57,740 nt of DNA from Candidatus Delongbacteria bacterium (GTDB lineage: Bacteria; CAIWAD01): assembly GCA_041675285.1 (NCBI GenBank), contig JBAYTZ010000019.1, forward strand, positions 1 to 57,740, in the 5' to 3' direction. The translations under genes were made by a program, and so were the position numbers. This document shows, one piece after another, positions 1 to 8,642 of the stretch (positions are counted from its first letter, which is position 1; every line of letters begins with the position of its first letter). The notes under the pieces were generated by a model. The model was given only the letters and a program-made list of their open reading frames with translations, was not told the origin of the DNA and made no database searches.

Positions 1-120
1 CGGTGCCAGGCCGGTGCCAGGTCGGTGCCAGGTCGGTGCCAGGCCGGTGCCAGGCCGGTGCCAGGCCGGTGCCAGGTCGGTGCCAGGCCGGTGCCAGGTC
101 AGTGCCAGGCCGGTGCCAGA
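1..120. repeat. 11-bp tandem repeat array next to a RAYT transposase gene
   Basis: About eleven head-to-tail copies of an 11-bp unit, CGGTGCCAGGY, differing mainly by C or T at the last base. The array may continue to the left of the window. The last unit reads CGGTGCCAGAGC, and the same 12 bases (reverse strand) occur in both repeat units near 56.6 kb. The array abuts the 3' end of the RAYT transposase gene, so it probably derives from that element's recognition repeat. Each strand contains open frames through the array, but they only encode reiterated Gly/Ala/Arg/Cys peptides. Confidence 0.9.
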
Positions 121-124
121 GCGC

Positions 125-763
125 TTACTCGACCTTGACCATGCAAACGTGCAGGCCGGCCAGCGGATCGGCGCACACGGGGATGCGGATTGGTGGTTTG
201 AAGCGGACGGCCGTGCGGATGTACTCGTCCATCAGGCGGGCGTAGGCGCTGTGCCAATCCTCGGTGCTTCCTCCCAGGTGGCGCAGAACTTCGTGCGGAG
301 TGAGCAGCTCTTCCTCGCGCCCCAGCCCTTTGCATCCATAGCTCGTCCAACCTGATTCCGCCGGGTGCTCCACCAGCCTGGCCCGCCACGGATTGGCCTC
401 GATGTACAAGTGGCTGTTGAGCAGGTGCGACTCATCCAGGATGGGGATGAAGGAGTAGCGTCCGTGCCAACAGGGACCGCGCCGGCCCTGCATTCGGTTG
501 AGCAGCTGCACGTGCCGCCCCAGCACCTGCTGCAGGAAGCGGCAGATCGCTCCATCCGATGTCCCCGCCAGCAGCAAGTGCAGGTGATTGTCCATCATGG
601 CGTAGGCGTGCAGGCGGCAGGCTTCGTGGCCCTGGAGCTGGAGGGCGTGCTGGAGAAAAAGGATGCGGGCTGTCTCGTCGGGAAAGCACAGGCGATCAGG
701 AATGGCGTGGGCCGTGACGTGCAGGATCAGGTCTGCTTCGTGGGTGCGCAGGGGTCGTCCCAT
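125..763 (-). CDS. REP-associated tyrosine transposase (RAYT, Y1/HUH family)
   Basis: Single-strand DNA transposase of the IS200-like Y1 family, 212 aa, a usual length for RAYTs. The HUH metal-binding motif is seen as MDNHLHLLL around residues 57-65. The C-terminal half has the family pattern HLYIEANPWRARLV (catalytic Tyr) followed by P-x(4)-WTSYG. These enzymes cut and rejoin short hairpin repeats (REPs) instead of moving as classical insertion sequences. The ATG is preceded by GGAGGAACC. The gene looks intact. Its 3' end touches the 11-bp tandem array at 1-120. Matching repeat sequence near 56.6 kb makes a functional link between enzyme and repeat likely, by inference. Confidence 0.88.
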   Translation of the reverse strand: MGRPLRTHEADLILHVTAHAIPDRLCFPDETARILFLQHALQLQGHEACRLHAYAMMDNHLHLLLAGTSDGAICRFLQQVLGRHVQLLNRMQGRRGPCWHGRYSFIPILDESHLLNSHLYIEANPWRARLVEHPAESGWTSYGCKGLGREEELLTPHEVLRHLGGSTEDWHSAYARLMDEYIRTAVRFKPPIRIPVCADPLAGLHVCMVKVE

Positions 764-882
764 GGCTGGTTCCTCCGGTTGTGGAGGACCCGGAACGCTC
801 GGCGGCGGATCTCAGATTCACCCCGACGGGGCTTGGGACGATGGATCTGTCGCCGCTGTGAGGCCGACTGGACATGAGAGCG

Positions 883-3495
883 TCACGGCGCTAAGGCCAG
901 CACGCGAAAGAGCCGCGAGCCGGACAGAGTCGACCGCTCCCAACTGGCGTCCTGGAAGCTCCCTTCCAGGCTCACGTCGCTCCAGACGCCGTCGGGCAGT
1001 CGGCGGCCCTCCACACGGTAGCCCGCTGCGCCGGGAACGGGCAGCCAGCTCAGGCGGATGCGGCCCGGCAACAGGCCGATCTCCAGTCCCTGGGGTGCGG
1101 CGGGACGCCGGGTCCCGCGTACCTGGACCGTTGTCTGGGCGGCGGCGGGCAGATCCACCTCCACGTCCACGCGCGTGGCGCCGGATTCCGCTTCCATGCG
1201 CAACAGCCGTCCACCCTGGACGTCCACGTCCCGCAGGCCGGGCGCCAGCCGGAAGACCAGCCGGGCCCGGGGAAAGGCCAGCGTCTGCTGGTTGACCACC
1301 GTGGCGCACAAGCTATCCGCCGTGCCGTCATTGGGCGCACTCCATTCGGTCCGCAACCGCTCGCCCGCGACGCCGGCGAACTGGGTGGGGCGTGGGGTCA
1401 ATCCCCCCGGCCCCACCTCGATGATCCGGTAGGCCCGGCCTCCGTCCGTGCAGGCCTCGGTGGTCAGGCGCCAGGGCGCCGCCCCGCCCTCGCCGGAGTT
1501 GGAGTGGATGTGGCCCATCAGGATCAGCTCCAGGCCCTGGTGGCCGGCGGGGATCTGGCCGGCGAAGTCGAAGTGCGTGGCCAGGACCTTGTGCGGCGCC
1601 GGGCTGGCCGCCAGATCCGACTGCAGCCACTCCAGCTGCTCCTGGATGAAGCTGGTCTCGCCGTAGATCTCCGGCCGCCACGAGTCGTAGTTGTCCCAAG
1701 CCTGGAGCAGGGCCACGTGGAGCGGGCCGTAGTCGAAGGCCGTGTTCTGGGTGCGCCAGGGCGCACCCGGCGGCGGATCGTCCAGTTGCCGCCAGCCGAA
1801 GAAGCGCCACCAGGTGCGCATGGCCGTACCCGCGGGTTCCGGGGTGGCGGGCCAGCCGCCGATGTCGTGGTTGCCCGCCGTCAGGAAGAGCGGCACCTGG
1901 CATTCCCCCAGCAGGGCCTGGGCCCGGCTGTAGACCCGGCGCAGCAGCAGGTCCTCCAGCTCGCCCTCGTTGACCAGATCCCCCGTGTGCAGCACGAAGG
2001 CCGGATGGATCAGATTCAGGTCATCCAGCACCGCGCGGAAGTCCTCCGTGGAGCCGGAGTCCGTGGCCGATTCCTCGCTGGGGTAGAAGAAGTGGGTGGG
2101 CAGGTGCGTGTCCGTCACCTGGGCGAAGCAAAAGGACTCCTCCCAGGCCGGCAGGCTCATCACCGCCTGGCGCGCCGTGTCGGCGGGCAGGCCCGCGGCG
2201 CCCACCACCAGGTCCCAGAGCCGTTCGCCGGCCTCGGGCAACTGCGCGCGCAACCGCCACCCGCGCCGCTCGGCCACCCAGTCGGCCTGGAGGGCTGTGG
2301 CGGGCAGCCAGCGCTCGCCCGCGGCCAGTCCCAGCCACCAGTCCTGGGTGCCGGCCTCCGCCTCGCACCAGACTTCCAGGCTATCGCCGGGCAGGAGGAA
2401 GGCCGGCAGAGTGGGCAACGGGCGCTGGATCAGAGTCAGCGTGTCGCCCCGGGCCGGGGCGCGCAGGACCTGCAGTTGGCCGGCCAATCGCTGGGGATCC
2501 GCGTCGCTGCGGAAGGTGAAGACGGGCAGCTCCAGGGGCGTGACACCTTCCGCCAGGCCGCGGAAGCGCAGACGCAGCAGCTCGCCGGTGCCGGCCAGGG
2601 GCGCGCCCGCGCCGGTCTCCAGCGTGGCTTGGCCAGGTGCGATCTGGGTCAATACAAGGCTCCGACCTGCTGCCAGCGTGCCGTCCAGCGTGGCGGATTC
2701 CAGCGCCGCCAGCGCGGGATTCCAGGCCAGTTCCAGCTCGAAGGAGAGCAGGCCCCAGTCGGCGGAGAGGGTGGAGCTGGTGAGGGCGCAGTCGCCCGCC
2801 TCCCCCAGCGGCAGCAGGATGCTGCCCAGGGTCACCGTGACTCCGCCCTGGCCGGAAAGCAGGTCCAGCGGCGTGCGCGGGTTGAGGGCCCGGGCGCTGT
2901 TCTGGAAGTCGGCCACGCCCGTCAGGCTCTCCCAAGTCTGGCCCGGCGTCACCGACAGCCCCGCGGCGCCCAGGTCGAAGAAGGCGTCGTCCACCTCCAC
3001 GCTGCCCGTGGCGTCAGCGACGCGCCACTGGCCGTAGGTGTCCTGGCCGGCGATCACGTTGACGGGTCCCAGTCGCGTCAGCACGCCCTCCCAGGCCTCG
3101 TCCGCCAGATCGGCGCAGGTGACGGGCGCGGCCGGTGGCAGCGGCGTGCCGCTGGCCAGCACCTGCACACTGCTGACGGGGGCGAGCTCAGTGTGGCCGT
3201 AGTACTCGGTCACGGTGCCGCTCACGCGCACCCAGTCCCCGGGCTGCAGCGCGCCCGCCGGGTTCCAGATCAGCAGGCCGCTCCAGGGGCCGCCCGCGGG
3301 ATCCGCCAGGAACCAGCGCGTGCTGTAATAGCCCGTGGCGCAGACCACGCCCTCCACGGTGACCGCCTGGCCCGCCAGGGGCGAGGGCCAGGTGCCCTGG
3401 GGACCGGGAAGCGCGGTCTGCTGAATCTCTTGGATGGTGGTGGCGGCCGCGGGCAGCGTAGCCCCCAGCCAGAGTCCGAACAGGATGCGGCGCAT
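883..3495 (-). CDS. Secreted multidomain calcineurin-like metallophosphoesterase
   Basis: Predicted 870-aa exported phosphoesterase. A signal peptide (residues 1-20, MRRILFGLWLGATLPAAA) is followed by an OB-fold-like region (about 20-200), a cohesin-like beta-sandwich (about 205-340), then the metallophosphoesterase domain (about 455-690) and a fibronectin type III-like end (about 780-865). The metal-binding motifs are all visible: VTDTH near 459, TGDLVNEG near 507, GNHD near 541, THFD, and GHIHSN near 660. The open frame runs further upstream into the preceding gene. ATG 3495 is chosen because GGGAGG lies six bases before it and the signal peptide starts there. It is the last gene of the M16-M1-phosphoesterase cluster. 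The substrate is unknown; phosphodiesters or nucleotides are likely for the family. Confidence 0.82.
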   Translation of the reverse strand: MRRILFGLWLGATLPAAATTIQEIQQTALPGPQGTWPSPLAGQAVTVEGVVCATGYYSTRWFLADPAGGPWSGLLIWNPAGALQPGDWVRVSGTVTEYYGHTELAPVSSVQVLASGTPLPPAAPVTCADLADEAWEGVLTRLGPVNVIAGQDTYGQWRVADATGSVEVDDAFFDLGAAGLSVTPGQTWESLTGVADFQNSARALNPRTPLDLLSGQGGVTVTLGSILLPLGEAGDCALTSSTLSADWGLLSFELELAWNPALAALESATLDGTLAAGRSLVLTQIAPGQATLETGAGAPLAGTGELLRLRFRGLAEGVTPLELPVFTFRSDADPQRLAGQLQVLRAPARGDTLTLIQRPLPTLPAFLLPGDSLEVWCEAEAGTQDWWLGLAAGERWLPATALQADWVAERRGWRLRAQLPEAGERLWDLVVGAAGLPADTARQAVMSLPAWEESFCFAQVTDTHLPTHFFYPSEESATDSGSTEDFRAVLDDLNLIHPAFVLHTGDLVNEGELEDLLLRRVYSRAQALLGECQVPLFLTAGNHDIGGWPATPEPAGTAMRTWWRFFGWRQLDDPPPGAPWRTQNTAFDYGPLHVALLQAWDNYDSWRPEIYGETSFIQEQLEWLQSDLAASPAPHKVLATHFDFAGQIPAGHQGLELILMGHIHSNSGEGGAAPWRLTTEACTDGGRAYRIIEVGPGGLTPRPTQFAGVAGERLRTEWSAPNDGTADSLCATVVNQQTLAFPRARLVFRLAPGLRDVDVQGGRLLRMEAESGATRVDVEVDLPAAAQTTVQVRGTRRPAAPQGLEIGLLPGRIRLSWLPVPGAAGYRVEGRRLPDGVWSDVSLEGSFQDASWERSTLSGSRLFRVLALAP

Positions 3496-3524
3496 GCGGT
3501 CCCTCCCGGGAGCCGCCCGGTCCC

Positions 3525-5699
3525 TTACCAGCTGCCGAAGCGGCGCTCCAGCGGGTTGCCCCGGGGAGTCAGATTGCCCTTCAGCACGTTGGTGCCGGCC
3601 GGGTCGAAGGCCAGGTAGCTGTACTTGCCGTAGTGGGGCACCTTGCGCGCCAGGGCGGGCAGGGCCTCCGGGCCGGGCACCCAGACCAGGAGGGCGCCCT
3701 TGCGGTCGTTCTGCGCGGATTTGGCGGCCAGCACCAGACTGCGCTCGGCGCGCGCGCCCTGTTCGCCGGCGATCTCCCAGCGGTCGGCTGACAGCCTCAG
3801 GTCCAGGAATTCCAGGCCACCGGGCAGCGCGGGCAGATTGAGGGCGATCACGCTGCGCGTGGCCAGCACGGCGGGCTGGAAATCCTCCGCGGCCACCCAC
3901 TCCGGCTGCTCCACTTCACACAGGGCCTGGGCGAAACTCTCCAGCGCGGCTCGCCGCTCGCCGTCTTCCAGCCAGGCGCGCGGGGCCGTGAACAGCGGCG
4001 AGTCCTCGGCCAGCACCACGCTGATCACAGGCTCCATCTCGTGTCCGTCCAGCAGGCGGAAGAGGTCGTAGTCCGGATCCACCTGCACGCGGCGCGGCTG
4101 CGGGCAGGCCACGTCCAGCTCCAGTTCGGCGCCGTCCATCAACACGCGCTCAGTGAGGATGCTGCCGTCGTGGCACTCGATCCGCACGGGCACTTCCAGC
4201 TGGTAGGCCGGTCCGGTCTGCACCTGGAGCAGCCGGCCGCGCAGGCGGCCGCCTTCCCAGTCGACCTCCTCCAGCCGCAGGGCCGGCGCGCCGGGGCGGT
4301 CCAGCCACTGGCTGGAGAAGGCGCCCAGATCCAGCTGGCCCTCGCTCTCGCAGAGCGCCAGGAAGTCGTCCCAGGAGGCCTCGCGACCGGTCCACGTCTG
4401 ATAGAAGGTGCGCCGCACGCGGTCGAAGGCCTCGCGACCCAGCAGGCCTTCCAGCATGTGATACACCAGCATGGACTTGCCGTAGCCGATGGCCCGGGTG
4501 GCGCCGTCGTGGCGGTTCTGGAACTCGCGCAGGGGCAGGTCGCCGCTGGAGTCCACGTAGCTGCGGTAGTCCTTCAGCACGCCCTTGCGGTAGTCGCGCC
4601 CGGCCTCCGGGCTCTCCAGCCGCTTGTAGCGATAGTCGGCGTCGTAGACGGTCAGGCCTTCGCACCAGTTGCCGCGCGTCCCGTCCACGTAGACGCCGTT
4701 GCCCCAATAATTGTGCAGCAGCTCGTGGCCCAGGCTGGTGTAGGGGATGTAGGGCATGCGGATGACCTGGGAGCCCAGCAGGGTCCAGCCTGGCATGCCG
4801 TAGCCCGAGGGGAAGAAGCTCTCCACCACGGCGAACTTGCTGTAGGGATAGGGGCCCAGCAGCTCGTGATACATCTTGAGATAGTAGGCGCTCATGCGGT
4901 GCAGGGTGTCCCGCACCTGTTGATCGTCCACGGGACCGGAGATGCCCTCGAAGGGGCCGGCGGCGGGATCGCGGCGGAAGAACCAGCTGGAAACCTCCAC
5001 GCCGTCCACGTCTTCCCGGCGGATGTCGTAGGGTCCGGCAGCGATGGAGAGCGGGCCGCCGGGCAGGGTTTCGTCCCAGCTCATGTGGTGGCGGCCGGCC
5101 ACCACTTCGTCACGCACCAGCCGTCCGTCGGTGACCAGCGACCAGTCCGCGGGCAGGTCGGCGTGCAGGCGGTGGGGCACCAGCCCGCTGGATTCGGTCA
5201 CGGGCAGCAGGGCGGATTCCGGCGCGAACCAGGCTCCTTCGACGCCCACGCTGGCGCTCAGCTCGTTGCCCACGTTTTCGTGGCCGAAGCGGACCTGGGC
5301 GGGATCCTGCCAGAGCGCGCCCCGGGCCTCGATGACGATCAATCCGGGCTCGCGCAGACGGCAGGCCAGCAGGTAGACCGTGCGCTTGCCGTCGTCGGAG
5401 GGTTTGACCACCAGCCGCTTGAGGGGAACCTTGTGGCCGCCCACGCTGAGCCGGGTCAGGCTTAGTCCGGCGTTCAGCTCGAAGCGGGTCAGCGTGCCGG
5501 AATAGCGCAGGGAATCCGTCAGCCAGACTTCATGGCTGGCCGGCTCCAGGCGCAGGGCCAGCGCGTGGTGCAACAGGCGGAAGGGCACGCTGTCGGCGGT
5601 GTCGGGCATCTTGCAGAGGAAGCGGCCACCGCAGGACGTGAACAGGCCCAGGGCCAACAGGGGCAGGACGAATCCGGCCGGGCGACGCAGAGCGGGCAT
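3525..5699 (-). CDS. M1-family (gluzincin) aminopeptidase-like lipoprotein
   Basis: Predicted 724-aa zinc metallopeptidase on the periplasmic or outer face of the envelope. The N-terminus is lipoprotein-like, with a hydrophobic run ending FTSCGG. The zinc site is HELLH at about residue 326 with the third ligand in NWCEGLT about 18 residues on, the M1 spacing (HExxH-x18-E). A downstream Tyr-rich stretch and YGKSMLVYHML (near 406) also fit gluzincins. The GAMEN exopeptidase motif is not obvious, so aminopeptidase activity is not certain. The chosen ATG has GGAGGG six bases upstream. The stop codon of the M16 gene lies 11 bp before this start, which implies cotranscription and a shared peptide-degrading role. 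Confidence 0.82.
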   Translation of the reverse strand: MPALRRPAGFVLPLLALGLFTSCGGRFLCKMPDTADSVPFRLLHHALALRLEPASHEVWLTDSLRYSGTLTRFELNAGLSLTRLSVGGHKVPLKRLVVKPSDDGKRTVYLLACRLREPGLIVIEARGALWQDPAQVRFGHENVGNELSASVGVEGAWFAPESALLPVTESSGLVPHRLHADLPADWSLVTDGRLVRDEVVAGRHHMSWDETLPGGPLSIAAGPYDIRREDVDGVEVSSWFFRRDPAAGPFEGISGPVDDQQVRDTLHRMSAYYLKMYHELLGPYPYSKFAVVESFFPSGYGMPGWTLLGSQVIRMPYIPYTSLGHELLHNYWGNGVYVDGTRGNWCEGLTVYDADYRYKRLESPEAGRDYRKGVLKDYRSYVDSSGDLPLREFQNRHDGATRAIGYGKSMLVYHMLEGLLGREAFDRVRRTFYQTWTGREASWDDFLALCESEGQLDLGAFSSQWLDRPGAPALRLEEVDWEGGRLRGRLLQVQTGPAYQLEVPVRIECHDGSILTERVLMDGAELELDVACPQPRRVQVDPDYDLFRLLDGHEMEPVISVVLAEDSPLFTAPRAWLEDGERRAALESFAQALCEVEQPEWVAAEDFQPAVLATRSVIALNLPALPGGLEFLDLRLSADRWEIAGEQGARAERSLVLAAKSAQNDRKGALLVWVPGPEALPALARKVPHYGKYSYLAFDPAGTNVLKGNLTPRGNPLERRFGSW

Positions 5700-5710
5700 G
5701 ACGATCCCTC

Positions 5711-8353
5711 CTATTGCACCTGGACCGTGATCCAGGGAGTGTTCCGCAGGTAGGTCTGGGAGAGGCGGGCCAGATCGGCGGGCGTGACCCGTCGCAGGGC
5801 CTCCTCCTCCTGGCGTGCCTGGTCGGCCTGGCCGGCCAGCTCGCCCGTGGCCAGCTGCCAGGCCTGGTTGATGCTGGCCAGGCCGCGCATCAGTTCGCGA
5901 CCCAGCATCCCGCCCCGCACCTTGTCCAGCTCCGTCTGGGTGATGGGCTTGCCCTGGCCCGCGAGGTACTCGCGCAGGGCCTTGAGCGCCGGTTCCAGAT
6001 TCTCGGGCCGCGTGCCCATGTAGGCCTCCAGGGTGGCGCGCTCGCCGGATCCGCCGGCCCAGCAGCCGATGGAGTAGGCCCAGCCGCGCTCTTCGCGCAG
6101 GTCGAAGGAGATGCGGTCGGAGAGCACGGCGAAGAGCAAGCGCAGGGCGGGCTGGTCGGCGGGATCCACCACCACGCGCGTGCCCAGCCGCAGGGCGCTC
6201 ATCTCGCCGCCCAGGGTCTCCGTCAAGCTCACGGGTTGGCGGACGGGTTCGGGCACGCGGCGGCCGGGGACCAGGGGCCGCTCGCCGGCCGCGGGCGCCA
6301 GCCAGGGGCTGTGGGCTCGCAGCCAGTCCAGGTCCGCCGGCGCGGGCGCGGAGGAGAAGGGCGCCAAGAGGCCGGTCAGGCACTCGGCCACGTGGGCGGC
6401 GGGCGGCGGACCCACCACGGCCAGGATCAGGTTCTCGGGCCGGAAGGCCAGCGCGTGCAGGTGACGCAGATCCTCCAGCGTGAGGGCCGCCACGGCTCCG
6501 GCCCGGCCCTCGGGCGGCAGGGCGGCGGGCAGGCCGGCCAGCAGCAGGCTGTCCAGCAGCTGACGGCTGCGCGCCCGGGCACTGCCGTCCTGATTGTCCA
6601 GGCGCTCCAGCAAATCGGCGCGTTCGCGCTCGAAGGCCTCGGCGGGGAAGTCGGGCTTCAGCAGCAGATCCACGGCCAGGCTGCAGGCGGACTGCCAGTG
6701 CTCGGCCAGGCACTCCAGCCGCAGGAAGGTGTGGGACGGGCTGGTGTAGTGGTCGTCGTAGGGAATGGCCGGATTGTCCGCGAGAGTGAGCTTGCCGCCC
6801 ACCCGGCGCAGGCGCGCCGACAGCTCGGCGGCGGACTGGCCCGCGGCGCCTTCCGGCAGCAGGCGGTGGATCAGGTTGAGCCCGCCGGCGGCGGACTCCC
6901 CTTCCCAGACGGCGCGGCCGCGCACCACCACCTGCAGGGCGAAGATCTCGCCCGGCCGGCCGCCCTCCAGCAGCAGGGCGGGAGTGTCCAGGGCGGCGGG
7001 TTGGCGGAGGCGGTCCGCCACGCTCTGCGTGGCGGTCCCCTGTTCCCCAACCGGCTCGAGCACCAGGGCCATGGGCGGCCGCCCATCCAGCCAGCGCGCG
7101 GCGCAAGCCTGCAGATCCGCGGGGCTCAGCGCCGCCAGGCGCGCACCCCGCGTCAGCACGGGTTCGAAGCCCTGCTGGACGAAGGAGGCGGCCTGCATCA
7201 GGCCGAAGTAGTGCGGCTTCTCCATCAGCTGGGCCAGGCTGGCCCGCTCGTCCAGCAGGCGCAGGGCGATGGTCTCCGCGGGGAAGGGATAGTCCTTGAG
7301 GCGGACCAGGGCGCGGGTCAGGCCGGCGATGGCCTCTTCGGCGTCCAGGCCGGCGGGCAAGTCGGCGCTCAATTCGAAGCGCCCGAAGCCCAGGTCGTCG
7401 TAGTGGGTCAGGCTGAGCCCCTCCAGCGGCGGCAGACCCTCGGAGAACAGCAGCGCCGAGAGCACGCCGTCCCGCGGGTCGCCGGCGGCCCAGGCCAGCA
7501 GCCCGGCGGCCAGCTGGTCGGGATCGCCCTGGTCCGGGGCGGGCCAGGCCAGCCGCAGGCTGCGGGTGGCGCGTGCGCTGTGGCGCAGGCGCAGGGCGCC
7601 CGGCTGCCACTGCAACGGCTTCAACTCCTGGACGGGGAGTTCGCCCGGGGCGGCCTGCCCGTACCAGCGTTCCACCTCGTCCAGCACGGTGGCGGGATCG
7701 AAGCCGCCCACCACGGAGAGCAGCATGTTGTTGGGCACATACCAGGAGCGGTAGTAGTCCCAGACCCGGTCGCGCTCCAGGTGCCGGATGGTGGCGGGCG
7801 TGCCCAGCGTGGGCAGGGCGAAGCAGCTGCCCGCGAAGAGGAAGTCCTCCCAGAGGGCTTCGTCGCGGCCCTCGGGCGAATCGGCGTCCTGAGCCAGCTC
7901 CTCCAGCACGATGCCCCGCTCCTTCTGGAACTTCTCGGGCGGCAGGGTGCTGCTGAAGAGCATCTGGCTCTGCAGGTTCATGCCCGTGGCCAATTCGGCC
8001 GTGGGCACGAGCATCATATAGTTGGTGAAGTGGCGGTTGGTGTTGGCGTTGTTGTAGGCGCCGATGCGGTCCGTGGCGGCGTAGAAGGCGGCCTGGTCCA
8101 GCTGGGTGGTGCCGTTGAACAGCAGGTGCTCGAGCATGTGGGACATGCCGCTGGTGCGGAAGCTCTCCCGCGCGCTGCCCGTCTTGACCTGGACGTTCAT
8201 GCCCACCATCGGGGCGTCGGGAATCTGCAGCAGCAGCACCTCAAGCCCGTTGTCCAGCCGGTGCAGGGAGGCGTTGTTCGGCAGGGCGGGCAGCAGCCCA
8301 AAGGCCGCGGGGGCCAAGGCCCCCAAGACACCCAGGATCACATAGCGTCGCAT
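5711..8353 (-). CDS. M16 (pitrilysin/insulinase-like) zinc protease, secreted, two-half form
   Basis: Predicted 880-aa M16 metalloprotease with a signal peptide (RRYVILGVLGALAPAAFG). The inverted zinc motif HxxEH appears as HMLEHLLFNGT near residue 71, and the distal Glu lies in the following VLEELAQDAD segment. The second half repeats the M16 fold without the motif, as expected for the non-catalytic domain. ATG 8353 is preferred over an upstream in-frame start because AGGAGA sits six bases before it and the signal peptide begins there. It is the first gene of a three-gene minus-strand cluster. A structured repeat element (8397-8590) lies immediately upstream, with its first hairpin about 45 bp from the start codon. 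Confidence 0.87.
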   Translation of the reverse strand: MRRYVILGVLGALAPAAFGLLPALPNNASLHRLDNGLEVLLLQIPDAPMVGMNVQVKTGSARESFRTSGMSHMLEHLLFNGTTQLDQAAFYAATDRIGAYNNANTNRHFTNYMMLVPTAELATGMNLQSQMLFSSTLPPEKFQKERGIVLEELAQDADSPEGRDEALWEDFLFAGSCFALPTLGTPATIRHLERDRVWDYYRSWYVPNNMLLSVVGGFDPATVLDEVERWYGQAAPGELPVQELKPLQWQPGALRLRHSARATRSLRLAWPAPDQGDPDQLAAGLLAWAAGDPRDGVLSALLFSEGLPPLEGLSLTHYDDLGFGRFELSADLPAGLDAEEAIAGLTRALVRLKDYPFPAETIALRLLDERASLAQLMEKPHYFGLMQAASFVQQGFEPVLTRGARLAALSPADLQACAARWLDGRPPMALVLEPVGEQGTATQSVADRLRQPAALDTPALLLEGGRPGEIFALQVVVRGRAVWEGESAAGGLNLIHRLLPEGAAGQSAAELSARLRRVGGKLTLADNPAIPYDDHYTSPSHTFLRLECLAEHWQSACSLAVDLLLKPDFPAEAFERERADLLERLDNQDGSARARSRQLLDSLLLAGLPAALPPEGRAGAVAALTLEDLRHLHALAFRPENLILAVVGPPPAAHVAECLTGLLAPFSSAPAPADLDWLRAHSPWLAPAAGERPLVPGRRVPEPVRQPVSLTETLGGEMSALRLGTRVVVDPADQPALRLLFAVLSDRISFDLREERGWAYSIGCWAGGSGERATLEAYMGTRPENLEPALKALREYLAGQGKPITQTELDKVRGGMLGRELMRGLASINQAWQLATGELAGQADQARQEEEALRRVTPADLARLSQTYLRNTPWITVQVQ

Positions 8354-8396
8354 CACGATCTCCTGTTCTCCTGCTGTAAGGGGCGCCTTGTTTTCG

Positions 8397-8590
8397 CGTC
8401 TTTCTTTGTTGGCCCAAAGAAAGACGCCCAAAGAAAGGGCCTCTCTTCTCAACGGCCAGAGTCAGGCCACCTCGCGGTGGCCTTCCGCTGGCCGGATCTC
8501 ATCCTTCCTGCAACCATGTAGTTGGTTCCGCCTGACGGCGTCACCACCTGGTTCTGGTTCAGGCCTTCGGCCTTCACCTCAAGCAACCCA
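8397..8590 (+). repeat. Structured intergenic repeat element, copy A
   Basis: First of five copies of a hairpin-rich element (others at 35906, 37334, 52387 and 57545). It opens with a perfect 12-bp stem, CGTCTTTCTTTG/CAAAGAAAGACG (8397-8408 and 8415-8426) with a 6-base loop. Next come GGCCACC/GGTGGCC (8465-8471, 8476-8482) nested inside GGCCAG/CTGGCC, and two GGTTC-stem-TCACC hairpins. The first stem differs in sequence from the other copies but keeps its pairing. It occupies most of the gap between the M16 gene and the HAD gene, and nothing else is visible there. Confidence 0.85.
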
Positions 8591-8642
8591 TGTCCTTCGC
8601 TGCATCTCAAAATCATGCGACGTGGGCCCAGCAAAGGGCCCA

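Noticed and set aside
1..120. Possible CRISPR array
   Set aside because: The units are contiguous 11-mers without spacers and no cas gene is present. The 40-bp repeat at 52251 is rejected for the same reasons.
5714..8521. A long plus-strand open frame antisense to the M16 protease gene, and similar long antisense frames across the window
   Set aside because: High GC content keeps antisense frames open. The encoded sequence is Gln/Gly/His/Arg-rich low complexity without domains, while the opposite strand has clear motifs.
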